Assembly (NCBI RefSeq): GCF_020515625.1
Contig: NZ_JAIWPJ010000001.1
Location: 558,001 to 622,000, forward strand
From: Natrinema amylolyticum
GTDB taxonomy: Archaea > Halobacteriota > Halobacteria > Halobacteriales > Natrialbaceae
Direction of reading: 5' to 3'
DNA: 64,000 nt
In this document: positions 7,304 to 15,758 of the stretch, in pieces
How the letters are laid out: every line of letters starts with the position of its first letter
Numbering within the stretch: position 1 is the stretch's first letter
Translations under genes and position numbers: made by a program
The notes under the pieces: generated by a model
What the model was told of the DNA's origin: nothing
The model's input: the letters and a program-made list of their open reading frames with translations, nothing else
The model's database searches: none

Positions 7304-8734
7304 TTATCCGCTGACTTCGATTACCGTCGAGGAAGTATCGCCGTCGCTGGTAGCGACATCGCCGTTCTCGTCGTCGGCCGCAACGGTGACGAGCGCGTCG
7401 TCGGTAACCGGTTCACCGTCGGACGTGAGGTACGGACTGTCCTCTTCGCCTTCGGTTTCGAGCAAGTCGAACCGTTGGTTCTCGTTCGTATCACGGTGAG
7501 TGACTGCGATCAGGGTTTCGTCGTCCGCGAGCGGTTCCTCGGATTCGACCTCGACGTTCTCAGATGCTCCCTCTTCGAGAAATTCCGAGACTCCGACGAA
7601 GCTCGTTCCAATGTTCCCTTCGAGCAGGCCGCTATCGTATATTGCCACGAATCCGCTATCGGGAAGCGTCGTGCGTTCCACTTCGACCGTCTCGCCGTCA
7701 GTCGTCTGGTTTTCGAAGTTGATGGCGGCCTGTACTGTCTCAGTCTCTTCGTCTTCGGCCTCTCCGTCATCGACCGCAATTTCTTCTTCATCTGGTTCCG
7801 CTGTGACGTTGTCCTCGTCCTCGGCCTCTTCTTCAGGCCCAACCGGTCCAGCCGGCGGCTCGGGCGGTTCGATTTCAGCGGGTTCTTCTTCGATTTCAAC
7901 AGGTTCCTCGGTCACGTTCTCCTCGGCCGGTTCTTGCTCGATTTCAACGGGTCCCTCGGTCACGTTCTCCTCGGTCGGTTCTTCCTCTGCTTCTTCTTCG
8001 ATCTCGGCAGGTTCCTCAGCGGCGATATCCTCACTGACGACAAGAACGAAAACACTCGCGTTCTCGACAGTCAGGTTTTCGATAGTGGCATCTTCGACAG
8101 TAACGACTCTCGGCCGGTCCTCAGCATCGGTCGGCATTTCTTCACCTGGACCTTCGGCGACTGGGTCTTCTTCACTGACGGTAACGGTAGCAGCGTCAGT
8201 CACCGGTTGGCCGTCGGGTGTCCGGTACGGAATGTCCCATTGACCGTCAGTCTCGACGAAGTCGTACTGCTGGTTGTCGTTCGTGTCGCGGTGTGGCATC
8301 GCGATCAGAGTTCTGTCGTCCGTGATCGGTTCATCGAGGGACACTTCGACATCCTCTTGTGGTCCTCTCTCGAGGAAGTCCGAGGTACCGACGACACTCC
8401 CGACGACGTTCCCTTCGAGCAGACTCCTGTCGTGAATCGTCACGAAGCCACCACTGGCCATAGTGACTTCCTGAACGACGACCTGTTCACCGACGGTCGC
8501 CTGCTCTTCGAAAGTCACGATTGCCGGTTGTGATTCGTTCTCATCGTCCTTTGTCTCCGTTCGGTCATCCTTCGTATCCAGTTTCTCTGCAGCCGATTCG
8601 TCGAACACGTCGTCACTGACGTCCGTCTGCTCGTCGACGCTTGCAGTAGCGGCTGCTCCTGCAACCATCGTTCCGCTCGAGCACAGTACCAGTAGCACTG
8701 TCAATAGGACAAGTAGCTGATTGCGTGCGTTCAT
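7304..8734 (-). CDS. Exported protein with two DUF7282 domains and an acidic repeat linker
   Basis: A 476-residue protein from the Met at 8734, which begins a clear signal peptide (residues 1-28, leucine/valine-rich core, AGAAA). Two DUF7282 domains lie at about 70-190 and 345-455. Both contain a phrase of the kind GFVTIHDRSLLEGNVVGS and a matching LIAMPHRDTNDNQ. The linker at about 230-330 is built of repeats such as EEPVEIEEEPAEENVTE and carries NVT glycosylation sequons. DUF7282 is a haloarchaeal extracellular domain without known function. The linker should be extended and highly charged, holding two globular heads apart. Confidence 0.85.
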   Translation of the reverse strand: MNARNQLLVLLTVLLVLCSSGTMVAGAAATASVDEQTDVSDDVFDESAAEKLDTKDDRTETKDDENESQPAIVTFEEQATVGEQVVVQEVTMASGGFVTIHDRSLLEGNVVGSVVGTSDFLERGPQEDVEVSLDEPITDDRTLIAMPHRDTNDNQQYDFVETDGQWDIPYRTPDGQPVTDAATVTVSEEDPVAEGPGEEMPTDAEDRPRVVTVEDATIENLTVENASVFVLVVSEDIAAEEPAEIEEEAEEEPTEENVTEGPVEIEQEPAEENVTEEPVEIEEEPAEIEPPEPPAGPVGPEEEAEDEDNVTAEPDEEEIAVDDGEAEDEETETVQAAINFENQTTDGETVEVERTTLPDSGFVAIYDSGLLEGNIGTSFVGVSEFLEEGASENVEVESEEPLADDETLIAVTHRDTNENQRFDLLETEGEEDSPYLTSDGEPVTDDALVTVAADDENGDVATSDGDTSSTVIEVSG

Positions 8735-10057
8735 GTTGTGCCGTGAAGGCACCCTTATGTCGAACCGTTTATTGATAAATCAGTACCACTATTTCGATGA
8801 GAAACAGGATAATTCCGACTCAGAAGCAACGCTCTCACCCTACTCTTCAACGCGTAAATAAACAATTGTCAGCAGATCATATCCGGTATCATCTTATTTT
8901 CACACGGCTACTTTCCCATCCGATTTTGAGGCGCCGTCTCTCATCGCTGTCGGAATAGCACGGTGAACAGCGTGCTGTCGATACACAGGAACTGCAGACT
9001 ACACTCGAGTATGTCGCCGGTGACGCTGACGATACGAACGAAAACTAGCCACTGTTCCGACGGCTTCAGGCGCTCCCGCTCTTTCAGTGTGCAGTTTCCG
9101 TATTACAGCGGAGGTATCGTTTCGTCGATATCGTCGTGTTCGAGTCAGTATGCCCTCCATCCCACACGTGATACGTGAACCGTTCGGCAGACATGGTACC
9201 GGCAGCGGGTACTGGAACAGTATCGAGGACGGACGTCCCATCCTCGTCCACAGCGTTGATGTGTTCCTCGAGCACCCTCTCGAGTGTCCACGAGGAGAAG
9301 TATCTGATTAGGTAGGCGATCACCAACAACCGTCCCCGGCGATGTCGCCTCGAGCCCAGACGCTCGAGCCGACACCGTGCAAGCTACTGCGATTACATAT
9401 CCTCTCTATTTAGCTAGTATATCACTTTCAACTCATATTTATGTTTTGGAGAGGTTCGATGTCGAACAAGGACGATCACCGATTCATGATTGGGTACGGA
9501 AAACTGTCGACAGCCGACGGCTGTGAACCACCCGGATCACCTTGTGGTCGATAGAGCTGTAGTCCAAATCGACAATGAGTGCTATTTCCCCTGCATATTT
9601 ATTAATTAATAAATATATGGGTAGGAAACTGCATTCAAAACGCACGAAAACACTTCTTGGGATATTCTCGAGTGAACTCAAGGAGAAACACGCTGTCGAA
9701 AAAGTCGCTTTTTCGTCGATTCAGTACCACGGCTCACTGTACTCCATCGCCACGATCTCCGATTTCGATACGAAACATAATCGGACGCTGTCAAACATCT
9801 ATTTCAGGATATAGATCAACACATCTACCAGCTTAGAAACTGTTTTGTAATGCTGGTCCAGCAACCGCCGGAACATGGTTTCAGAGCTACGCATATTGCT
9901 GGAGCAGCTAATCAGAACAATGGCGTTCCGGCGGCAACTGCACGACGTTCCGGTCGTGATCTATCGGTCAAACATGTGGCACAGGAGAGGTATTTTCCGC
10001 GAAACCAGTCTCCAATCCATCTCTGTCATGCATTCTATTGCTCCTCTTTTTAGTAAG
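8735..10057. other. 1.3-kb AT-rich gene-poor interval with small uncertain frames
   Basis: No frame here is firmly supported. A 31-codon frame at 9459-9554 (plus, starting MSNKDDHRFM) has a purine-rich ggagagg before its ATG. A 66-codon frame at 9617-9817 (plus, starting MGRKLHSKRTK) begins right after an all-AT palindrome, but its basic composition is unlike halophile proteins. A minus frame at 9084-9329 lacks an ATG. Low GC and loose codon use suggest acquired or decaying DNA. Confidence 0.45.
9595..9616. repeat. 22-bp perfect all-AT palindrome
   Basis: Each half reads atatttattaa or its complement, centred between 9605 and 9606, with no mismatch. It contains only A and T in a GC-rich genome. 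It could be an easily melted site, a promoter element or a protein-binding operator. Confidence 0.8.
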
Positions 10058-10387
10058 TTAGTTATACTCTCTCCATCTCTTCCCACAGTCCGTACACTTA
10101 AAGAATCTCGTCGGCGGTTCGTCGGCCGAGGCGGTCTGTTTGAGGGTATACCACGCTTCCTCGGCACCGCACTCGTCGCAGATGACGTCCGTCGCCTTCG
10201 GTTTGCCCTCGAAGTTCGCCTCCTCGCTGGACTCGATTACATCACCGTCGGTCTGGGACTCCGTCGTAACGAAGGCGTCTTCCTGCTCGCGGTCTCGCTC
10301 GTTCGAGGCCCCACAGCCGTCGTTCGTACAGACCATGCGATCGCCCCGCGCTTTCATCATCGAACCGCAGTCGTCACAGAATTGCAT
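10058..10387 (-). CDS. tfs: Transcription factor S (TFIIS-like transcript cleavage factor)
   Basis: A 109-residue protein with two zinc ribbons. The N-terminal one uses C4, C7, C20 and C25; the C-terminal one uses C70, C73, C98 and C101. The loop at 88-93 (ADEPPT) carries the acidic D-E pair that reaches into the RNA polymerase active site and stimulates cleavage of backtracked RNA. Length and layout match archaeal TFS. The Met at 10387 is chosen because the ribbon starts immediately after it. The gene ends a four-gene minus-strand run, 60 bases after the preceding gene. Confidence 0.93.
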   Translation of the reverse strand: MQFCDDCGSMMKARGDRMVCTNDGCGASNERDREQEDAFVTTESQTDGDVIESSEEANFEGKPKATDVICDECGAEEAWYTLKQTASADEPPTRFFKCTDCGKRWREYN

Positions 10388-10447
10388 ATCGGTGGTGTAC
10401 GGACTCGGCACGCAAAAACACTCCAGTCGGTCGCCGTCGCTGTCGGG

Positions 10448-10951
10448 CTAGTCCTCGCCCTCGAGCGAGTCGGCGAGCGCGAACGGACAGTCCGCGACTC
10501 GGAACGTCGTCATCGTCGGGACGGCGAGGATTTCGGCGTCCTCGTGATCGCAGGCGACCGCGGGCGGGTCAGTGAAGTGGTCACATCCCTGGCAGTAGGA
10601 CCGCTTGTCTATCTCACGGATCTCTCGATCGTCCGGAGCGGACGTGGCACCTGGACCGTCCGGACTGAGTACAGCGTCTGGACCGTCCGCCTCGAGTCGC
10701 TTCCAGAGGCGATCGCCGTCGATCTCGACGCTCTCTCGCCGGTCGAACAGGTCGTCGAAATCGGGCGCGCTCGAGCGCGAACGGGCCGACTCGTCCGTTC
10801 TCTCGATGCTCGCAGCCAGATCGGCGAGCGGCTCCGATCGATCGCTCTCATCGCGGGCGGGATCGGTGTCGCCATCGGTCGGTGAGCCGCCGGTCTCGTC
10901 GTGCGTGAACCCGACACCGTCCTCGTCGGTCGAACGCGGTCGATCGGTCAT
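10448..10951 (-). CDS. Haloarchaeal protein with C-terminal cysteine-rich domain
   Basis: A 167-residue protein. The first 110 residues are charged and low in order (for example DETGGSPTDGDTDP). The C-terminus has SYCQGCDHF, then VACDHEDAEIL, then VADCPFA, giving four cysteines and two histidines likely to bind zinc. I do not recognise a named family. Its ATG overlaps the stop of the upstream gene by four bases (ATGA), so the two are translationally coupled. TFS lies 60 bases downstream. Confidence 0.75.
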   Translation of the reverse strand: MTDRPRSTDEDGVGFTHDETGGSPTDGDTDPARDESDRSEPLADLAASIERTDESARSRSSAPDFDDLFDRRESVEIDGDRLWKRLEADGPDAVLSPDGPGATSAPDDREIREIDKRSYCQGCDHFTDPPAVACDHEDAEILAVPTMTTFRVADCPFALADSLEGED

Positions 10952-11805
10952 CGACTCGCCCCACCGAGATCGGGCTGGCGAATCCGGGAGTCGGTGTCGT
11001 CCGCGGCTTCGGTCTCCGCCTCGACGGCCCCGAAGATCGCGTCCGGCGGCGATTCGTCCGCCGATTCGACGCGTCCCTCGAGCGCCGGCGGTTCCCCGGT
11101 CACGAGTCGGTGGGTGCCGAAGATCGACGATCGCTCCTCGACGTCGGTGAAGCCGCTGGCACAGTAGAGACACTCGGGAGCGGTCAGCAACGCGATATCG
11201 ACGCTCGCGGAACAGTCCGCACACGCCGCCGTTCGGATTCCGAGGCGGTTCGATGCCAGCTTGAGGTCGTCCGTCGCCGCCCGATTGCGCTTCCGGGTGG
11301 CGCGCTCGTCGCGGTGCTCGCGGAGATCGACGACGGCCCGAGCGAGCAGCGCCGACCGGTCAGCGAGCGCGTCGGTCTCCGCAATGAGATCCTCGAGAAC
11401 GGTCTCGAAGTTGTCGAACCCGTCGTCGAGGGTCCGCTCGAGGGCGGCGAGCTCCCCGCGGAGGGCCGCCAGATCGTCGTCGGTCGGGTGGTCGGGATGG
11501 TCGTGCTCCGCGGGAGCCTTCTCGTTGGCGTCGCGTTTGACTTCCACGATCCGGTCGCGCACGTCCTCGAGGAGGGCAGTGAACTCCTCGCGCTGGGCCT
11601 CGAGTTGCCCCCGTAGCGCGATGAGATCGTCGCGATCGGTGAGTTCGAGATCGTCGTCGGTCGCGACGCGCTGTGCGGCAGTCACCAGCCGACAGAGATC
11701 GTCGCGCGTCTCGCCGCGCCGAGCCGCTTCTTCGGCCACCCAATCGTCGACCTCGGCGGAGAGTGCAAACGAGACGCCGCCATCGTCGCGATCCTGGCTC
11801 GACAT
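10948..11805 (-). CDS. Coiled-coil protein with N-terminal ribbon-helix-like segment and zinc ribbon
   Basis: A 285-residue protein. Residues about 10-50 (VSFALSAEVDDWVAEEAARR) resemble a CopG-like or other small helical region. Residues 60-175 are heptad-rich and probably coiled-coil (LIALRGQLEAQREEFTALLE). A zinc ribbon follows (CADC, then CLYC). The tail is acidic. It could tether or bridge partners such as the KaiC-like protein encoded just upstream; that is inference. The Met at 11805 is preferred over the longer frame because a TATA-like region precedes it. Confidence 0.75.
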   Translation of the reverse strand: MSSQDRDDGGVSFALSAEVDDWVAEEAARRGETRDDLCRLVTAAQRVATDDDLELTDRDDLIALRGQLEAQREEFTALLEDVRDRIVEVKRDANEKAPAEHDHPDHPTDDDLAALRGELAALERTLDDGFDNFETVLEDLIAETDALADRSALLARAVVDLREHRDERATRKRNRAATDDLKLASNRLGIRTAACADCSASVDIALLTAPECLYCASGFTDVEERSSIFGTHRLVTGEPPALEGRVESADESPPDAIFGAVEAETEAADDTDSRIRQPDLGGASR

Positions 11806-11889
11806 CTGCCCGTAGTAGGGATATCGGACGGATAAGGCTTGGTTCGGACTCAATCACTGAGTTCGCCGATCGGAACTGTGGGTCGCGGC

Positions 11890-12726
11890 TCAGCGAATCT
11901 TGCGCACGTTACTGATATCGAAGCCGCCGTCGTGGATCTCGGTCTCGAACCGGACGATATCCTCGTCCTCGAGCCGGGAGAGCACGCCGCGGAACTGTTC
12001 GACGACCAGCGTGCGGGCGCGCTCCGAGCCGCCGCTCTCCCACTCGAACAGCAGAGTCCCGTCGGTGGCCTCCTTGAGCCGCCCCAGCTCAGTCGGCCCG
12101 AGCAGTTCGGAGTTGACCAGCAGGAGGATCACGCCGCCCCAGCGGTGAGACGCGCGCTTGAGCCCCTTCAGTAGGACGGTTAAGTCCGACCAACCGAGCC
12201 GGTCGTCGGCCGCTGCGACCAGATCCGTCACCGAGTCGATCACGACGAGGTTCCCCGTCGCGTGCTCGGTCAGGTACTCCCCCAGCGCCTCGAGGACGTC
12301 GGTGCGCTCGTTGTGACTCCCGAGTTCGGTGATGTCGGCCATGCCGTCGGCGTACCAGTCCGTCGGAACCGGTGTCAGCTGGAAGTACTCCTCGGCGAAC
12401 TCGACGAACCGAACGTCGTCCATCCCGGCATCGACGAGGTCGTCGTCCATGACGAACGCCATCTCGTCGACCACGGCGCGTCGTTCATCCGTAAACGAGA
12501 CGTAGTGGACCATCTCGGGGACCGTCACGTCCGACTCGAGGTCGCCGTAGTAGAGGTCGAACAGCTCGGGGTCGGTATCGACGAGACCGTTCATGGCGGC
12601 GCTCGTATAGCAGAACTCGCGTGCGCCCGCACCGGATTCGCCTGCGAGGAGGACGACGCTCCCGGCGGGTGCGCCGCCGCCGATCATCCGGTCGAGCCGC
12701 GAGATTCCGAGCGGCATCCGCTCCAT
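11890..12726 (-). CDS. RecA-superfamily KaiC/RAD55-like protein with degenerate Walker A
   Basis: A 278-residue protein. The N-terminus (LGISRLDRMIGGGAPAGSVV) is typical of the KaiC/RAD55 branch of the RecA superfamily. The P-loop at 29-37 reads GESGAGARE, so Ala35 and Arg36 stand where Lys-Thr/Ser is expected. A Walker B-like strand appears as NLVVIDSVTD, and VILLLVNSELL follows as the usual later strand. Haloarchaea carry a group called HTR-like proteins with this build; their role is unclear. Weak or altered ATP use is likely. The gene leads a minus-strand run of four ending in TFS. Confidence 0.85.
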   Translation of the reverse strand: MERMPLGISRLDRMIGGGAPAGSVVLLAGESGAGAREFCYTSAAMNGLVDTDPELFDLYYGDLESDVTVPEMVHYVSFTDERRAVVDEMAFVMDDDLVDAGMDDVRFVEFAEEYFQLTPVPTDWYADGMADITELGSHNERTDVLEALGEYLTEHATGNLVVIDSVTDLVAAADDRLGWSDLTVLLKGLKRASHRWGGVILLLVNSELLGPTELGRLKEATDGTLLFEWESGGSERARTLVVEQFRGVLSRLEDEDIVRFETEIHDGGFDISNVRKIR

Positions 12727-12896
12727 ACGGGTTCGTTCCCACCGAGCGGTTTACGTATTGTGGCAGTCGTTCGGATCAATGGGACGATCTCACCCCCGTC
12801 TCACGGGTGCGTCGCACCCGTTCGACTGTTCGCGGAACATCCGGTTTCCGTTCCCGCTCACTCCGACTCTGCACGCGCCACTGCCCGTTTCTACCT

Positions 12897-12978
12897 ATAG
12901 TAGCCACTGAAAGTCATTGCACATCTGATCGCACGACAGCGTTGCGATCAGTATGTAAATCGTTTCAGTGGCTACTAT
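12897..12978. mobile_element. 82-bp MITE-like hairpin element, copy 1
   Basis: The ends are inverted repeats: atagtagccactgaaa at the left and its complement at the right. A second inverted repeat inside (ctgatcgca / tgcgatcag) flanks a short loop, so almost the whole element can fold into one long hairpin. It encodes no protein. A copy differing at about two bases lies at 44797-44878. This pattern is typical of a non-autonomous transposon derivative. No clear target-site duplication is visible. Confidence 0.8.
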
Positions 12979-12985
12979 AGCGTCG

Positions 12986-13966
12986 CTACCGTTGGTCGCT
13001 GACCGTCCGAACTCGAGCGCCCGTCTCCGCCGCTTCCGCGAGAATAACTCGCCCCTCGAGTCCGCGGTCCGCGAGTGCATCCCGAGCCGCAGCTTCGGCC
13101 TCGTCGGCGTGGACGGTATCGGTCACGCCGTAGACGACCGGACCCCACGACGACTGACCGACGCCCGAGAGGACCTGACACTCCTCGAGCGCTTCGACGA
13201 GCTCGCCCGCGGGCGGTCGGAAGACCCCGCCCTGCGCGTCGGCGTACCAGGCACCGTTCTTGCGGCCGATTTCGGCGACGGCCTCGCCGAAGGGCTCGAG
13301 GCGGCCGGCGGCGGCGGCCGGCAGCAGTTTGCGAGTGACGACGCCGGCGAGTTCGTCGGCGATGGCGGGATCGGCGCGTTCGACGACGGCGCGCATGCTC
13401 GCGTCCTCGTCGTCGCCGCTACGGCCGGGCTCGGCGTCCGGAACGACGACCAGAAACCGCCACTCGGGGGGTAGGTCGTGGCGGGCGACGACCGGCGGCA
13501 CCGTCCAGTCGCCCTCCGCCGGCGGCTCGGTCGTGAACCGGTTGGTCGGATGGCCGGCGTCGACGACGAAGCCGCCGTCCTCGAAGGTCGCGACGCCGAC
13601 GCCGCTGCGACCGCCCCGCCCCATCGCCGGCGCACGGTCGCGGATCCGCGGCTCGAGGCCGTGCGCTCGCGCCGTCGCCGTGAGCACGGCGAGCGCGAGC
13701 TGGGTCCCGCTGCCGAGCCCGACGTGGCGGGGCAACCGCTCTTCGATCGAGACCGCGACGCCGGAAACGTCGAGGATGTCCGTCGCGCGATCGGCGTACT
13801 CCCGGACCAGACGGTCGGCGGCGTCGACGCTCTCGGCCGGCTCGGCGGTGACGGTGACTCGCGGCTCCGCGAGCCCGATACCGATACCGCCGTAGAGTCG
13901 CTCGCGAGCGAGCGAGAGGTTCTGGAAGCCGACGTGGAGGCGCGCACCTGCGCTGACGGTCGCCAT
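12986..13966 (-). CDS. GHMP-family beta-ribofuranosylaminobenzene 5'-phosphate synthase-like protein
   Basis: A 326-residue protein of the GHMP kinase fold. Residues near 80-97 (PRHVGLGSGTQLALAVL) give the glycine/serine-rich nucleotide-binding loop. Early residues (RLHVGFQNL) and the later GRGGRSGVGVATF match RFAP synthases, which join 4-hydroxybenzoate or 4-aminobenzoate to phosphoribosyl pyrophosphate in tetrahydromethanopterin synthesis. Haloarchaea use folate-type or related C1 carriers, so the substrate here is uncertain. The Met at 13966 precedes the conserved ATVSAGARLHVGF start. It follows the hairpin element and is transcribed toward it. Confidence 0.8.
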   Translation of the reverse strand: MATVSAGARLHVGFQNLSLARERLYGGIGIGLAEPRVTVTAEPAESVDAADRLVREYADRATDILDVSGVAVSIEERLPRHVGLGSGTQLALAVLTATARAHGLEPRIRDRAPAMGRGGRSGVGVATFEDGGFVVDAGHPTNRFTTEPPAEGDWTVPPVVARHDLPPEWRFLVVVPDAEPGRSGDDEDASMRAVVERADPAIADELAGVVTRKLLPAAAAGRLEPFGEAVAEIGRKNGAWYADAQGGVFRPPAGELVEALEECQVLSGVGQSSWGPVVYGVTDTVHADEAEAAARDALADRGLEGRVILAEAAETGARVRTVSDQR

Positions 13967-14071
13967 GTCGCGGCGTACGGGGACCGCCGTCAAGGGGATT
14001 TCGACGGTGGCAAGGCGAGGAGACGACGCTGCCGGGATGCGGTTCGGCGGAACCGACCGCCGCTGTGACGA

Positions 14072-15391
14072 TCAGTACGGCGCGTAAAACACCCACCCCT
14101 CCGGCGGTACCGAGACCTCGACCCAACCGTTGTCGTCGACTGTGACGTCGTCGGCGGTACCGCTGTAGTCGTTGAGCGGCTCGTCGCTCCAGGTCGTGTA
14201 CACCCACTCGCTGCGCCAGTCATCGGTGTCGTTGTTGAGCCCGACGAGCAGGTTGTTTTCTCGCTCGTAGATCGCGAGGTCGGCGTCGGTGTGCCGCCAG
14301 TGGGTCGCTCCGCCGGCGAGGTTCGTCTTCACCCACACCATGTTGGTGATCGCGTCGTCGTCGAGGATCTCGTCCGGATACAAATTGTACACCATCGGCG
14401 TCCCCTCGATCGTGAGAGCGTGAGCGTGTGCGAGGTGGTACTGCGGCGGCGCGCCCTCGTCGTGATTCTGGACGAACGGCCAGGCGTGCCACGGGTCCTG
14501 GGCCGTGACGCCCGCCCCCTCGAGTCGGCTCATATCGCCGTAGTCGAAGACCTCGTTCGTCACGAAGTACAGCGGGTAGTCGAAGGCGTCCATGCCGGTG
14601 TCGACGTAATTCTGCACGTAGTCGACGCCGCCGTCGAACACCTCGCCGACGCGGTTCATGTCGAACTCGTCGGCCCAGGCGTTGGCGTACCGGTCCCAGA
14701 ACTCCGCCTCGACGTGCTTGACCGCGTCGTACCGGTAGCCGTCCGCACCGAAACTCGCGATCTTTGCCATGTAATCGTAGAGTTGCTCGCGGACGTACGG
14801 CGCGGTGTCCTCGTGGCCGTGGGTCTCGAGTTGCGCGAGGTCCTTCAGTCCGAGGAGGTTGCCGTGTTCGACCTGATGCTCGTCGTCCCAGTCGTCGATC
14901 GACCCGACGTCGGTGTGGAAGTGTTCCTCGTCGAACTGCGGGAAATCATAGCCGCGGTCGGCGGCCATGTGGTTCATCACGCAGTCGACGTACACCTCGA
15001 GGCCGCGCTCGTGTGCGGTATCGATGAGTCGCTGCAGGTCGCCTTCGGTGCCGAACTCGCTGTCGAACGAGCGGAAGTCGACCGGCTGATAGCCGAGCGG
15101 CGGATCGTTTCGGCCGTCCCGCTCCTCCCACGTCAGTTCGCTCTCTTGGGGTGCCTGAATCCAGACGCCGTCGTAGCCGCGGTCGGCGACCCGCGAGAGA
15201 TCATCCGTGATCGTCGGCCACGTCTCGTGGAAGTACTGAAAGAAGACCCGCTCCCCCGCAGCCGCTGCCGGCGAGGCAGCCCCCGCACCGGCGAGGGAAA
15301 GTCCGGCGATCGCGGCTCCCCGGACGAGGGTCCGTCTGCTGATCGTTCTCTCGGTGTTCTGCTCAGAAGATCGGTTGGTATTCCCTGCCAT
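14072..15391 (-). CDS. Tat-exported GH13 alpha-amylase
   Basis: A 439-residue protein. Residues 19-20 are the Arg pair of a Tat signal (SRRTLVRGAAIAG), with a cleavage region AAAAG near 45. The GH13 barrel carries region I DCVMNH (136-141), region II GYRYDAVKH with nucleophile D222, region III GEVFD with acid E250 and region IV FVQNHD with D311. A beta-sandwich domain C ends the protein. It should cleave alpha-1,4-glucan outside the cell, folded before export as expected for haloarchaea. The GH97 enzyme at 21206-24934 is a likely partner in starch use. Confidence 0.93.
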   Translation of the reverse strand: MAGNTNRSSEQNTERTISRRTLVRGAAIAGLSLAGAGAASPAAAAGERVFFQYFHETWPTITDDLSRVADRGYDGVWIQAPQESELTWEERDGRNDPPLGYQPVDFRSFDSEFGTEGDLQRLIDTAHERGLEVYVDCVMNHMAADRGYDFPQFDEEHFHTDVGSIDDWDDEHQVEHGNLLGLKDLAQLETHGHEDTAPYVREQLYDYMAKIASFGADGYRYDAVKHVEAEFWDRYANAWADEFDMNRVGEVFDGGVDYVQNYVDTGMDAFDYPLYFVTNEVFDYGDMSRLEGAGVTAQDPWHAWPFVQNHDEGAPPQYHLAHAHALTIEGTPMVYNLYPDEILDDDAITNMVWVKTNLAGGATHWRHTDADLAIYERENNLLVGLNNDTDDWRSEWVYTTWSDEPLNDYSGTADDVTVDDNGWVEVSVPPEGWVFYAPY

Positions 15392-15720
15392 TCAATCGTG
15401 AAGTACTATTTCCTCACAAATATATCTAGGGTGAATAACCGTTGTACTTATATGGGAAAAATATCGGCAATAGAGACGTTATCGCGGCGTATTCGCGAGG
15501 GATTACGTCTCCATTGGATTGTCGGACGGATCAGTGACAGAGAGCGACGCAGTTCAGCAGGGCACAGCGATTTTATCGCTCGCACCAGTCGCCGTACCGG
15601 ACCATCCACATGACACTCGTCCGACGGGTGAGCGTCGAACTCGAGCCGTTCGGACGACGATCCCCATCGACCCGGCGAACGTGTTCGTCCGCCTCGAACT
15701 CCCGCGAACGATTGACCGAG

Positions 15721-15741
15721 AAAGGGTAACTTATACCCTTT
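15721..15741 (+). promoter_or_regulatory. ilvD promoter with palindrome over the TATA box
   Basis: The TATA-like ttatac at 15731-15736 sits about 25 bases before the ilvD ATG, implying a leaderless mRNA. Exact inverted repeats, aaagggta and taccctt with a final t, separated by five bases, enclose it. A protein bound here would block TBP/TFB, so this looks like an operator for amino-acid control. Confidence 0.55.
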
Positions 15742-15758
15742 CGAATCGAGGTTCGACC

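Noticed and set aside
9084-9329. Minus frame with a plausible-looking sequence (WTLERVLEEHINAVDEDG)
   Set aside because: It lacks an ATG or promoter and has no recognisable family; it may be a remnant but cannot be supported.
14291-15613. A 440-codon plus frame opposite the amylase
   Set aside because: All four GH13 motifs are on the minus strand; the plus frame is a shadow.
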